NCBI RefSeq assembly: GCF_036248275.1 | Contig: NZ_CP109181.1 | Span: 5,704,001 to 5,768,000 of the forward strand | Source: Streptomyces sp. NBC_01716 | GTDB lineage: Bacteria; Actinomycetota; Actinomycetes; Streptomycetales; Streptomycetaceae | DNA: 64,000 bases | Direction of reading: 5' to 3' | Shown: positions 1 through 8,096 of the stretch, one piece after another | How positions within the stretch are numbered: position 1 is the first letter of the stretch | Layout of the letters: every line of letters begins with the position of its first letter | Notes under the pieces: model-generated | What the model was told of the DNA's origin: nothing | The model's input: the letters and a program-made list of their open reading frames with translations, nothing else | Database searches by the model: none | Program-made: the position numbers and the translations under genes

Positions 1-299
1 ACTCGGCCCTGGCGATCGAGGCGCGCGGCTCCACCGGGAACGACTCCACCACCTGCACCGAGGGGGTGCTGATCTACCGGGTGCGGGGCGAGGCCGAGTC
101 GGGCGGCGGTCCCATCGAGGTGGTGGACGCCCACCCGGACAGCGAGGCCTGCTGGGACCAGTCGGTCTACCCGCCGCTGGCGGACGCGCCGCTGGGGGTC
201 GGGGAGACGTTCACGGTGCCGGGGGAGGGCACGAAGGTGGAGGTGGCCGACCGTACGCCGGCCGGCGCGTGGACCGTGAAGGTCACGACGGGGGTCTGA
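1..299 (+). CDS. M6-type metallopeptidase, C-terminal end (partial)
   Basis: The gene enters from the left edge; the reading frame begins at base 3 and ends with TGA at 297-299. The visible part begins with ALAIEAR and continues through GVLIYRV to a beta-rich tail ending in TVKVTTGV. The pair of an AxAxEAR strand and a GVLIYRV strand is typical of the C-terminal region of secreted M6 family (immune inhibitor A-like) metalloproteases of actinomycetes. The zinc site would lie upstream, outside the window, so catalysis cannot be judged. A hairpin terminator follows about 50 bases downstream. The family call rests on a short fragment. Confidence 0.55.
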   Translation, partial: SALAIEARGSTGNDSTTCTEGVLIYRVRGEAESGGGPIEVVDAHPDSEACWDQSVYPPLADAPLGVGETFTVPGEGTKVEVADRTPAGAWTVKVTTGV

Positions 300-349
300 G
301 GCCACGGGGGTCTGAGGTCACGACGAGGTCTGACGTCCGTACGTACGAA

Positions 350-377
350 AAAGCCCCCCGCTCTCGCGAGGGGCTTT
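350..377. terminator. Bidirectional hairpin terminator
   Basis: AAAGCCCC and GGGGCTTT arms enclose a short CG-rich loop. It lies between the end of the plus-strand peptidase gene and the 3' end of the minus-strand tRNA-Lys, so it can end transcription from both sides. Confidence 0.75.
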
Positions 378-386
378 CCCTGTCTG

Positions 387-460
387 TGCGCCGCCAGGGA
401 CTCGAACCCCGGACCCGCTGATTAAGAGTCAGCTGCTCTAACCAACTGAGCTAGCGGCGC
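387..460 (-). tRNA. tRNA-Lys (anticodon CTT)
   Basis: Read on the minus strand it folds as a standard cloverleaf. The acceptor stem is GCGCCGC with GCGGCGC, the anticodon stem GCTGA/TCAGC closes the loop CTCTTAA (anticodon CTT), and the T arm carries TTCGAGT. The discriminator base is A. CCA is not encoded. No integrase or att-like duplication is seen next to it. Confidence 0.97.
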
Positions 461-543
461 CTGCTGACGTCGTAGACCTTAGCACCAGGATCGGTGCGAA
501 GAAAAATCGATATGACAGGCCCCGAATGGCGCTGGTGCGCTGC

Positions 544-1206
544 TCAGGGGCGGGAACCCGGCAGGCTCGTCACCGCCTCGGCGCGGGGGCGGGTGACCGC
601 CGTCCGTAACGTGGGACGGCCCGCCCGCACACACGCCCACAGCAGCACCTCCGGGCCCGGCAGCCATGGATGACGGGTGTCGGGGGCGACCACCCAGCGC
701 GGCGCCGCGCCATTGCCGGGGACCAGCGGCGGTACGGTCACGGCGTCGCCGGAGCCGTGGCAGAGCAGCGGCGGTACGGTCGGCGCGCGGCCCTCCGGCG
801 CCGAGCGCCCCCACTCCTCCCAGGCCAGCAGCGACGGCAGACGCTGGGCGGTGCCGGGGGCCGCGAACAGCATCATCCGGCCCCGGTGCGTGGCGACCGG
901 CCCGGAGCCCGGACCGTCGGACCACAGCCGGTCGAGCATGCGCCTGCCGAAGATGGCGGGCACGTTGACGACGTCGAAGACGGTGCCGCAGGGCAGTACG
1001 CCGGGCGCGGTCGGCCGGGCCTCCCAGAGGGCGAGCGTGGAGCGGGGGTACGGCTCGGCGGAGGCGAGCCATCCGGCGCCGGTCGCGGTGACCTGCGCCG
1101 CGTGGTGGCGGCCTTCCTCGCGGAGAAAATCGAAGATGTCGGTCCGGCGCTCGTCGTCGCAAGCGCCCGGACTCAAAGGGGATTCATCTCGCAGCCATGC
1201 GCTCAT
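544..1206 (-). CDS. Conserved small protein, possibly related to bifunctional DNA primase/polymerase N-terminal domains
   Basis: A 220-residue protein starting at MSAWLRDES (ATG at 1204-1206); the frame stays open further upstream, but those codons look non-coding. Visible pieces include FDVVNVPAIFGRRMLDRL, a central RMMLFAAPGTAQRLPSLL, then VTVPPLVPG and RWVVAPDTRHPWLPG. The 149-residue protein at 9773-10222 shows the same order of short motifs (vVxVPA-G, FLVPPGTA, G-glycine-VPP, W-PPD), so the two look like distant paralogues. From memory such proteins are annotated in Streptomyces as prim-pol-like. No catalytic Asp pair can be pointed to with confidence, and the function is unknown. Confidence 0.6.
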   Translation of the reverse strand: MSAWLRDESPLSPGACDDERRTDIFDFLREEGRHHAAQVTATGAGWLASAEPYPRSTLALWEARPTAPGVLPCGTVFDVVNVPAIFGRRMLDRLWSDGPGSGPVATHRGRMMLFAAPGTAQRLPSLLAWEEWGRSAPEGRAPTVPPLLCHGSGDAVTVPPLVPGNGAAPRWVVAPDTRHPWLPGPEVLLWACVRAGRPTLRTAVTRPRAEAVTSLPGSRP

Positions 1207-1350
1207 GACACTTATATCTACCTGGAGTAACCGGCCGAATCCCGGTAGTTGCCGGAAACCGGGACAGGGTGGTGCGGGAGGGCGTAACCTGCGGCCCGGC
1301 ATATGCCAGGTGATCGGCCGGCAGGGGCCCGCCGGATGTCCGGTAAGGGG

Positions 1351-1698
1351 TCACTCCCCCGGCGCGCGCCCGTTGCGGAGCAGATCGCGCCCGAACTCCA
1401 CCATCTTCTTGGCGTAGTCCTCGGTCCACTCCGCCCGTGCGGCGATGTCCGCGGCCGTGAGCCGGTCGAACCGCCGCGGGTCGGCGAGCTGGGCGGCGGC
1501 GAGGGCCTGGAACTCCACGGCCCGGTCGGTCGCGGCCCGGAAGGCGAGCGTCAGCTCGGTGGCCCGGTCCAGCAGCGTGCCCGGGTCGTCGATCGACTCC
1601 AGGTCGAAGAAGTGCTCCGGATCGGAGACCGCCTCCGACGGCTCGAACAGCAGCGGGGCGGGCCGCAGCCGCCGCTGACCCGACTCGGATTCCGCCAT
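1351..1698 (-). CDS. Conserved hypothetical protein, 115 aa
   Basis: It starts MAESESGQRRLRPAPLLFEP at the ATG at 1696-1698, chosen because AGGAGGA lies six bases upstream. The frame stays open well past this point, but that extension lies in non-coding DNA. The rest is an acidic, mostly helical protein: PSEAVSDPEHFFDLESIDDP, then TELTLAFRAATDRAVEFQAL and EWTEDYAKKMVEFGRDLL. There is no membrane segment, Cys cluster or known motif. It is probably a small soluble actinobacterial protein of unknown role. Its position downstream of the nuclease-helicase operon on the same strand could be coincidence, since 280 bases and a sequence duplication separate them. Confidence 0.6.
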   Translation of the reverse strand: MAESESGQRRLRPAPLLFEPSEAVSDPEHFFDLESIDDPGTLLDRATELTLAFRAATDRAVEFQALAAAQLADPRRFDRLTAADIAARAEWTEDYAKKMVEFGRDLLRNGRAPGE

Positions 1699-1828
1699 GT
1701 GTTCCTCCTGCTTGCTCCTGGTGCGGGTGCCTGGGATGTCGTACGTGCCGCCTCGGCCACCGTCCATTGTCCCGCCCCGCGCAAGTGGGCCTCCGCAGCT
1801 TCCGGCGGCTCGGCCTCGTGGCCACTGT

Positions 1829-1907
1829 CCGGCCTCAGGGCTGCCAGGGCACGCGGTGTTCCGCCAGGTGGGAGAGGACCGCGTGGTTCGCCTCCCAGCC
1901 ATCGGGG
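1829..1907. repeat. 79-bp direct repeat, left copy (orphan gene-end duplicate)
   Basis: This matches 1971-2049 with two mismatches (C instead of T at the 6th and 13th bases). The right copy encodes the last residues and stop of the helicase gene. The left copy repeats that sequence, stop included, 142 bp downstream, with no gene leading into it. It looks like a partial tandem duplication or gene-conversion scar. Confidence 0.9.
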
Positions 1908-1970
1908 CTGTGTCTGTTTGCCGCCTCCGGCGGCGTGCCGGACTCCGTCCGGCGTTCGGGTCCCGCTGGG

Positions 1971-2049
1971 CCGGCTTCAGGGTTGCCAGGGCACGCGGTG
2001 TTCCGCCAGGTGGGAGAGGACCGCGTGGTTCGCCTCCCAGCCATCGGGG
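1971..2049. repeat. 79-bp direct repeat, right copy (inside the helicase gene end)
   Basis: This copy carries the true C-terminus of the helicase gene, PDGWEANHAVLSHLAEHR and the final residues, with TGA at 1977-1979 on the minus strand. It pairs with the orphan copy at 1829-1907. Confidence 0.9.
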
Positions 2050-3332
2050 AACTTGATCGTGACGCCCAGCTGGACCGGCTCCGTCGAGGGGTGTTCGTCG
2101 AGCAGTTCCGGGACGCCCGCGCGGCAGACCACGATGCACGCGTGGCGGTGCCGGGAGGCCAGCACGCACAGGCGGCCCGTCTCCAGATGGAACGCCGTCG
2201 CGTCCGGGCGGCCCGAGAGCGGGTGCAGGACCACCGTGACGTCGAACTCACGGCCCTGGAGCCGGTTCGCCGTGTCCACGGCCACCCCCGTCACGCCCAG
2301 CGCCGCGAGCGCCGCGCGGACCGCCGCCGCCTGGTCGCGGTGCGCCGTGCCGACCGCGACGCGGTCGGCCGTCAGCGGCGCCGCCCCCGGGCCACGCTCG
2401 CCGGTCGTCGCGCCACCCCGGTCCAGCAGCCGGCGGACCACCAGCGCGACCGCCCGTACCGCCTCGGGGTCCGTACGGGGCGTACGCCGCGCGGGCAGCT
2501 CAAGCAGGCCCCAGCCGGACGCCGCCGCCTCGTCCACCACCCGGTCCGGGCCCGACCCGTCCGACGGGACGGCGAAGGTGAGCCGCCGGTCCGCCGGGCC
2601 CGTACCGCTGCGGAACGGCGTGTACGGGTAGAACGCGTCCGACACCAGCGGCGCGGCCGACGCGGGCAGCCGCCACGACACCGGGAGCCGGTGCTGCGGC
2701 AGCTCGGGATTGTGGGCGAGCAGCGTGGCGACCGCGCTGGCCGACGGGTCGTAACTGAGCCCCGCCCACTGGTCGGCACCGACCACGCTGAACGGGTCCA
2801 ACTGCCCCGGGTCGCCCACGAACAGCGCCCGCTCGAAGAGCCCAGCGACGGCGAGCAGCGCGTCCGAACGCATCTGGTACGCCTCGTCCACGATCGCGTG
2901 CCGCCACGGCTCCACGCCCTGCACGTGCGCCCACTTGGCGGCCGTGGACACCACGACGTCCAGGCCCGCGAGATCGGCCGCCTTCGCCGACTTCCGTACG
3001 GAGGGCAGCTCGTCGAGCGACGGGTCGTAAGGGTCCGGGTCGTTGCTGTGCAGCCGGCCCACGGGCAGGTCGGGGGCCTTCTCGGCGAGCCGTGAGACGA
3101 GGTCGTCCACCTGCGCGTTGGTCTGCGCGACGACCATCAACGGCCGCCCCGCCGCGGCCAGTTCGAGCGCGGCGCGCACCACGAGCGTCGACTTCCCGGC
3201 GCCGGGCGGCGAGTCGACGACCACGCCCCGGTACGCGCCGTGCAGCGTGTCGTACAGGATCGCGTCGGTGGCCCGCGCGGCCTCGGCACCGGGGTCGAAA
3301 CCGGCCCGGTCGGATGCGGTTGTGGCGGTCAC
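1977..3332 (-). CDS. SF1B (Upf1/Dna2-like) DNA/RNA helicase-type ATPase
   Basis: A 451-residue superfamily 1 helicase core. Walker A is SPPGAGKST at residues 41-49, motif Ia VAQTNAQVDDL near 68-78, Walker B IVDEAYQ near 147-152, motif III FVGDPGQLDP near 171-180, SWRLP near 219-223, motif V as VDTANRLQGREFD, and a motif VI-like LASRHRHACIVV. DEAYQ and the TNAQVDDL motif point to the Upf1/Dna2 branch rather than UvrD. The protein ends with a short tail, PDGWEANHAV, beyond the helicase core. The start codon overlaps the stop of the upstream 569-residue gene (ATGA), so the two are translationally coupled. With the RecB-type nuclease two genes upstream this resembles a Dna2 enzyme split over several polypeptides. 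The biological role is not known to me. Confidence 0.85.
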   Translation of the reverse strand: MTATTASDRAGFDPGAEAARATDAILYDTLHGAYRGVVVDSPPGAGKSTLVVRAALELAAAGRPLMVVAQTNAQVDDLVSRLAEKAPDLPVGRLHSNDPDPYDPSLDELPSVRKSAKAADLAGLDVVVSTAAKWAHVQGVEPWRHAIVDEAYQMRSDALLAVAGLFERALFVGDPGQLDPFSVVGADQWAGLSYDPSASAVATLLAHNPELPQHRLPVSWRLPASAAPLVSDAFYPYTPFRSGTGPADRRLTFAVPSDGSGPDRVVDEAAASGWGLLELPARRTPRTDPEAVRAVALVVRRLLDRGGATTGERGPGAAPLTADRVAVGTAHRDQAAAVRAALAALGVTGVAVDTANRLQGREFDVTVVLHPLSGRPDATAFHLETGRLCVLASRHRHACIVVCRAGVPELLDEHPSTEPVQLGVTIKFPDGWEANHAVLSHLAEHRVPWQP

Positions 3333-5038
3333 AGGAAGTCGTCCTCGGTCACCGGGTCGGGAAGGGGCAGCGGGAGCGACGGCGCGGGCGCGTCGTCGGC
3401 GGGCGTACGGGACTCAGGAACGTGTACGGCTCCGAGGACGGGACCGGCAGCGCCTGCGTCACCGGCACCGGGTCCGGCCCCCGCACCCTCCGCCCCCGGC
3501 GGCCCCCCGTGCGTCCACGGCGTCTCCTCGGTCGACGGCAGCTTCGGACCCCCGCGCTGGTCGTGTTCGAACAGGGTCCAGGCGATCCGGTCGCCCTTCT
3601 CCGGGACCGACCCCTCGGCCGGTTCCCTGCCACGGCCCATCCGGTCCGTCAGCCGCACGACCAGCATGCCGTGGCCCCCCGGCTCCCAGCCGACGAACTC
3701 CGCCGACTGCGGTTTGCCGTCCAGCGAGCGGTAGACCTTCGTGCGCTCGCCGAGCTGCGGCAGGTCCTCGGTCTGCAGGGTGACCAGGGGGCGCGGACTC
3801 GGCCGCTTGCTCTCGCTGTAGGCCATCACCACGTCCGTCACCTCCCCGACGAACGCCTCGCCGGAGAGCCTGCGCCCGGCCAGCACCAGCGGGTCGTCCA
3901 GCGCCTCCTGCGCCTCCAGCTGCGCCTGTGCCGTCTCCCGTGAGGCCAGCTTCCGCGCCGCCGTCACCGCGTCGTCGTGCCGGGGCTGCGGCGGTTCGCC
4001 GGAGCGCACCCGGTCGCGATGGCCCGTGAAGGACCAGCGGTCGCGCGTCCAGCGGTCGGCGACCCGCGCCCCCTCCGGCAGCTCCCGCAACAGGTCGAGA
4101 CCCCGCCACACCGCGTCCCACGTGGGCCGCGCCTGGCTCTCCAGGAGCTTCCGGATCTCCCGTTCGGCCCTGGTCAGCCGGCCCAGTTGCTCGTCGGCGC
4201 CCAGGCCGTCCTCGGCGGCCCCGAGCGACTGACGCGCCCGGTCGTACTCGTCGATCGCCGGTGCCAGCAGCCTGTTGTCGAACGCCGGGTCCGTGGCCGG
4301 GCCCGCGGGCGGACAGAGCAACTGCCCGCGCCTGTCCCGGGCCGTCTCCGCACGCAGCGCCGCGTCCCGGCCGGACCCGCCGTCCGGCGGGTCGATCCAG
4401 GCCAGCAGCGCGCCGAGATGCTGGTCCTCCAGGTTGGACTGGCCGGTCGCCCAGTGCCTGTTGAGCAGATCGGTCGCCGCCAGCAGCAGCGACGACCCCG
4501 GCACCCGCGCCCGCTCGCCGTAGTGCGTCAGCCAGCGGCCCAGCAGGGGCACGCGCGCGGGCGCCGGATACGGCGTGTCCGGGTCCTGCTCCGCCGTACG
4601 CCGGAACCGCATCGACCTGCCGAGGAGCTGTACGAAGTCGATACCGGGCCGGTTCGGCACGATCAACTGCGGTGCGTCCACGCAGAGTTCGACCTCGACC
4701 TTGACGCGCTTGCCCGTCTCCGGGTCGGTCTCGCCGCGTTCGGCGGGCTCGACATCGTCCGCGTACGCGTCCAGATGCGGCAGCAGCGCCTCCGCCAGAT
4801 CGGCGAGGAAGGCGAACCGCAGATCACGGTCGCGGGGCTGCGCCACGGTCAGCAGACGGGGCGACTCCCGGTCCGTACCGACGAGCGCGCCGAGCGGGGC
4901 ACCGGCCTCACCCGCCGTTGTGAGCGGGACGAAGACCAGCGGGCGGTCCGAGAGCCGCCGGTGGCGCACGGTGGTCAGCGGTCGCGCGCGCCCGCTCTCC
5001 ACCGCCTCCAGCCGGGCCAGGGTGTTGATCAGCGACAT
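3329..5038 (-). CDS. Uncharacterised 569-aa middle component of the nuclease-helicase operon
   Basis: I recognise no family. The N-terminal half (to about residue 230) has strand-rich stretches such as RPLVFVPLTTAG and PQLIVPNRPGIDFVQLLGRS. The middle (about 260-390) is charged and helical. Residues about 400-510 look like a small beta domain (FVGEVTDVV, PLVTLQTEDLPQLGERTKVY, GMLVVRLTDRMG), which could be an OB or helicase 1B-type fold. The C-terminus is Pro/Gly-rich and disordered, ending in PLPDPVTEDDFL. It starts ATG at 5036-5038, 10 bp inside the upstream nuclease gene, and its stop overlaps the helicase start. Coupling on both sides suggests a subunit of one complex that may bridge nuclease and helicase. 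This is inference from context; no catalytic motif is visible. Confidence 0.75.
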   Translation of the reverse strand: MSLINTLARLEAVESGRARPLTTVRHRRLSDRPLVFVPLTTAGEAGAPLGALVGTDRESPRLLTVAQPRDRDLRFAFLADLAEALLPHLDAYADDVEPAERGETDPETGKRVKVEVELCVDAPQLIVPNRPGIDFVQLLGRSMRFRRTAEQDPDTPYPAPARVPLLGRWLTHYGERARVPGSSLLLAATDLLNRHWATGQSNLEDQHLGALLAWIDPPDGGSGRDAALRAETARDRRGQLLCPPAGPATDPAFDNRLLAPAIDEYDRARQSLGAAEDGLGADEQLGRLTRAEREIRKLLESQARPTWDAVWRGLDLLRELPEGARVADRWTRDRWSFTGHRDRVRSGEPPQPRHDDAVTAARKLASRETAQAQLEAQEALDDPLVLAGRRLSGEAFVGEVTDVVMAYSESKRPSPRPLVTLQTEDLPQLGERTKVYRSLDGKPQSAEFVGWEPGGHGMLVVRLTDRMGRGREPAEGSVPEKGDRIAWTLFEHDQRGGPKLPSTEETPWTHGGPPGAEGAGAGPGAGDAGAAGPVLGAVHVPESRTPADDAPAPSLPLPLPDPVTEDDFL

Positions 5039-6336
5039 CCGGCCACCGCGCCTTCCGGAAGGGAGTCCGCGCCGTCCAGGAGGGAGTCCAGGCCCTCAGG
5101 GACGGACTCCAGCGCCTCGGCGCGCAGCGCGGCGGCCCGGCGCAGCGCCACGACCGTCGGATCGTCGTCGGCGACCCCCGGCGCGCTCTCGCCGCGCGCC
5201 GCCGCCAGGACGGCCCCGACCGTCGTCAGGCCGCCCAACTCGCCCCGTACACCCCGTCCCAGCGCCTCGACGGCACCGGCCGAGCGGGCCTGGCCCCGGC
5301 AGTGGAAGGCCAGCTCGCACGCGGCCAGACACTCCGGCGCGTACGCCGCCGAGACCGCGTCGACCGCCGCCGTCAGCTCGGCCGGTGAGCAACGCCCCGG
5401 ATCGAAGCTGGTGCCCTCGGGCAGGGTCGCGGCGATGTCCTCGATCCTGGTGAGCCGGGTCAGCTGCCGCCGGGTCACCGACAGTTGTTTGCGTACGTCC
5501 ACGACCGAGGCGGTCGGCAGGTTGGAGAAGTCCCTGGGGCAGACCAGCAGCACCGAGTGGTCCACCCGCGCGCCGGTCACCCGCGCGGCGACCCGCTCCA
5601 GCGCCAGCACGTACACGGCGGCCTGCCGCGCGGCGGCGCCCACCTTCGACGGGTCGGCCGAACTGTCGATCATCGGGAAGGACTTGATCTCCACCACGAT
5701 CCACCGGCCGTCCGGACGCACGACCACCGCGTCCGGTTCCAGATAGGCGGGCGAGCCCGCCACCTCCAGCGCGAGCAGCGGGTGCACCAGCAGTGTCCAC
5801 GCGGCGGACCCGGGCACGGAGCCGGTCGCGCCGGCCGCGTCGGTCGCCTCACGCAGCGCCAGCGCCGTACGCGCGACGCGTCCCTCGGGACCGGCCGCCG
5901 TCAGATCGGGGACACGCACCTCACCGGGCACCGGCGGCGGCGCCCCCGCGCCCATCCGCTCGTGCAGCAGCCGCAGCAGCTCCGTACCGCCGTCGGCCTT
6001 GACGCGCGCCTCGAAGGCGTTGCCCCGCATGAAAGCGAACTGCGACTGCCCGAACGGCGCCGGCGAGCCGAGCGCCGCCGCCAGCGCGGTCTTGTCGACC
6101 CCGGCGCCGTCCAGCAGCGCACGGCGTCCGCACCCGGGGTTGGCGGCGAGAGCGGCCAGCGCGCGGGCGTCCAGCGGATGCGGCGCGACGTCCGGTCCGC
6201 GCAGCTCAGCGAGCCGCTGCCGGAGCGTCGCCGGTCGCGGCTCCGGTACTGCCGGGGTTGCCGGTGCTGCTGTTGGTGCGGGTGCGCTGCCCGGGGAATC
6301 GCTCACCCGCGGAAGTCTCGCATCCGTCACTGACAT
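5029..6336 (-). CDS. RecB-family PD-(D/E)XK nuclease with putative Fe-S cluster
   Basis: 435 residues. RecB nuclease motifs appear in order: MRGNAFEA near 103-110, LEPDAVVV with D202, VVEIKSF with E216 and K218, and the QxxxY motif QAAVY at 238-242. Cysteines C69 and C336-x3-C340-x5-C346 bracket the nuclease domain, the arrangement used by AddB, Cas4 and Dna2 to bind a 4Fe-4S cluster. The N-terminal 45 residues are Pro/Ala-rich and may be disordered. The ATG at 6334-6336 lies 131 bp inside the preceding PAP2 gene and has no clear ribosome site; GTG at 6304-6306 is an alternative that would trim ten residues. First gene of a coupled three-gene set with the 569-residue protein and the helicase. 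Expected activity: ssDNA end or flap cleavage. Confidence 0.85.
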   Translation of the reverse strand: MSVTDARLPRVSDSPGSAPAPTAAPATPAVPEPRPATLRQRLAELRGPDVAPHPLDARALAALAANPGCGRRALLDGAGVDKTALAAALGSPAPFGQSQFAFMRGNAFEARVKADGGTELLRLLHERMGAGAPPPVPGEVRVPDLTAAGPEGRVARTALALREATDAAGATGSVPGSAAWTLLVHPLLALEVAGSPAYLEPDAVVVRPDGRWIVVEIKSFPMIDSSADPSKVGAAARQAAVYVLALERVAARVTGARVDHSVLLVCPRDFSNLPTASVVDVRKQLSVTRRQLTRLTRIEDIAATLPEGTSFDPGRCSPAELTAAVDAVSAAYAPECLAACELAFHCRGQARSAGAVEALGRGVRGELGGLTTVGAVLAAARGESAPGVADDDPTVVALRRAAALRAEALESVPEGLDSLLDGADSLPEGAVAGCR

Positions 6337-7225
6337 TCGTGTGTGCGACCGGGTCGGCCGGGGAGTTCGCCGGACTCTTCGCGACCGTGACGGAACCCCC
6401 CTTCGACGACAGCCGTTCCTCGGACGCCGCCACCCGCACCAGCCTGCCCACCAACGCGTACCGGCCGGTCGCGCGCGCCCACCCCCGGTCGGCCGCCCGC
6501 AGCACGGGCCCGGTCAGCATCGCGCCCGCCGCCATCACCGCGGCCCCGGCGACCGCGTCGAGGAAGTAGTGGTTCGCCGTTCCCATCACCACGATCACGG
6601 TGACCAGCGGATAGAGCGCGCCGATGAAGCGGAGCAGCGGCGCCTTCCCGTGCCGCCACAGCAGCACCCCGCACCACAGCGCCCATCCGACATGCAGGCT
6701 CGGCATCGCCGCGTACTGGTTGGTCATCCCGCCGAGCCCGCGCGGTGCGCTCGCCTCGGCGCCCCACCAGCCGTACGAGCTGTACTGCGCCATCGTGTCG
6801 ACGAAGCCGTAACCGGCCTCCAGCAGCCGGGGCGGGCAGGTCGGAAGGAAGACGAAGCCGATCAGGCCGAGCAGGGTGGAGGCCATCAGCCAGGTGCGGG
6901 CCGCCCGGTAGTGCGCGGGGCGGCGCCGGAAGAGCCAGATCAGGACCGCGGGGGTGACGACGTAGTGCAGCGAGGCGTACATGAAGTCGGCGGGTATCCC
7001 GAGGGCCGGGGTGTCCGTGAAGAGCCGGTTGAGGGGGTGTTCGGCGTTCAGGAAGAACGCCTTCTCTATTCGGAGAATCGCCAGACCGTGGTCGACGGCC
7101 GTCGACACATCGCCTCGCGCCATGACCCGGCCCACCGAGTACGCCCCGTACAGCACCGCCAGCAGCAGGAGTTCGGCCCACCAGCGTGGCCGGTGGGCGG
7201 TGCGCGCACGGTCGGTCTGCCGCAT
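6206..7225 (-). CDS. PAP2-superfamily membrane protein (Aur1/Ipt1-like)
   Basis: About 339 residues with six hydrophobic segments: WWAELLLLAVLYGAYSV, a second near FMYASLHYVVTPAVLIW, LMASTLLGLIGFVFL, and three more towards residue 235. PAP2_3-type motifs are present: TCPPRLL, the phosphatase-like MPSLHVGWALW with SLH, and a final NHYFLDAVAG supplying the catalytic His. The C-terminal 90 residues are hydrophilic. It probably transfers or removes a phosphate group from a lipid substrate at the membrane; the substrate is unknown. I place the start at ATG 7223-7225 because GAGGGAG lies nine bases upstream; an in-frame ATG at 7241-7243 lacks such a site. Its 3' end overlaps the nuclease gene by 131 bp. 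Confidence 0.8.
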   Translation of the reverse strand: MRQTDRARTAHRPRWWAELLLLAVLYGAYSVGRVMARGDVSTAVDHGLAILRIEKAFFLNAEHPLNRLFTDTPALGIPADFMYASLHYVVTPAVLIWLFRRRPAHYRAARTWLMASTLLGLIGFVFLPTCPPRLLEAGYGFVDTMAQYSSYGWWGAEASAPRGLGGMTNQYAAMPSLHVGWALWCGVLLWRHGKAPLLRFIGALYPLVTVIVVMGTANHYFLDAVAGAAVMAAGAMLTGPVLRAADRGWARATGRYALVGRLVRVAASEERLSSKGGSVTVAKSPANSPADPVAHTNVSDGCETSAGERFPGQRTRTNSSTGNPGSTGAATGDAPAAAR

Positions 7226-7457
7226 CCGAACGTTCTCCCTCATGCTTTACGCGGCCTTTCGCCGACGTTCAACCGTACGGTGTAGGCGATCGCGCGCATG
7301 CGAGGGGTCCCCTGCGAACCCTCGTGCGTCAACAGAAGCACCCGGCGACGTGATCGTCGGCTGATCAGGGGGACGCCGGGACCGTCCCGAAGGTTGCCCC
7401 GTGTTCAGGTGCGGGATGATGGCAGGGCACCTGTTGTGAACCTCAGGGAGAGCTCCC

Positions 7458-8054
7458 ATGGCATCGCGCATCCTCCTCGCCCGGCACGGTCAGACGGCGT
7501 GGTCGCTGTCCGGCAGGCACACCGGCAGGACGGATGTCCCTCTGCTCGACGAGGGCAGGCGCGGCGCGAAGCTGCTCGGGGAGCGGCTGCAGCGCGGGCC
7601 GTGGTCCGGCCTGCCCGACGTGGAGATCCGCACCAGCCCGCTGCTGCGCGCGAGCGACACCTGCGCACTCGCCGGGTTCGCCGGACGGGCGCGCCCCTGG
7701 GACGCGTTGATGGAGTTCGACTACGGCGCGTACGAGGGCATGACCCCGGCGCAGATCCAGGCGGTGCGGCCGGGCTGGTTCATCTGGCGCGACGGCGTCC
7801 CCGACGGCGAGACCCTGGCCGAGGTCGCCGCGCGCGCCGACGAGGTCGTGGACTGGGCGCGCTCGGCCGACCGTGACGTGCTGGTCTTCGCGCACGGCCA
7901 CATCCTGCGCGCGATCGGCGCGCGCTGGCTGGGCGAGGACGTGTCCTTCGCGTCCCGGATCCGGCTGGCGCCGACGTCGCTGTCCGTCCTGGACTGGGCG
8001 TACGGGGCGCCGGCGATCGACATCTGGAACGACACGGGGCATCTCGCGGGCTGA
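7458..8054 (+). CDS. Histidine phosphatase (phosphoglycerate mutase-like)
   Basis: 198 residues. The N-terminal LLARHGQTAWSLSGRHTGRTD carries the RHG motif with the phospho-accepting His, DALMEFDYGAYEG is the usual acid segment, and VFAHGHILRAI near residue 150 supplies the second catalytic His. The family dephosphorylates small phosphometabolites or proteins in the cytosol; the substrate here cannot be told. AGGGAG sits seven bases before the ATG. It is a single-gene unit, convergent with the regulator at 8097-9488. Confidence 0.9.
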   Translation: MASRILLARHGQTAWSLSGRHTGRTDVPLLDEGRRGAKLLGERLQRGPWSGLPDVEIRTSPLLRASDTCALAGFAGRARPWDALMEFDYGAYEGMTPAQIQAVRPGWFIWRDGVPDGETLAEVAARADEVVDWARSADRDVLVFAHGHILRAIGARWLGEDVSFASRIRLAPTSLSVLDWAYGAPAIDIWNDTGHLAG

Positions 8055-8096
8055 CCCCGCCGTCCGCCCCCGCGCGCCGGGCCGGTTCTCGGTCCG

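Noticed and set aside
387..460. tRNA-Lys (and tRNA-His at 16275-16348) as integration sites of a mobile element
   Set aside because: No integrase, excisionase or duplicated tRNA end is present nearby.
1351..2169. Long 272-codon version of the protein ending at 1351
   Set aside because: The AGGAGGA ribosome site and the codon pattern place the start at 1698; the extension runs through the duplicated non-coding repeat.
5029..6336. The RecB-type protein as Cas4
   Set aside because: It is far longer than Cas4, and no CRISPR array or other cas gene is present; the partner helicase points to a Dna2/AddAB-like role.
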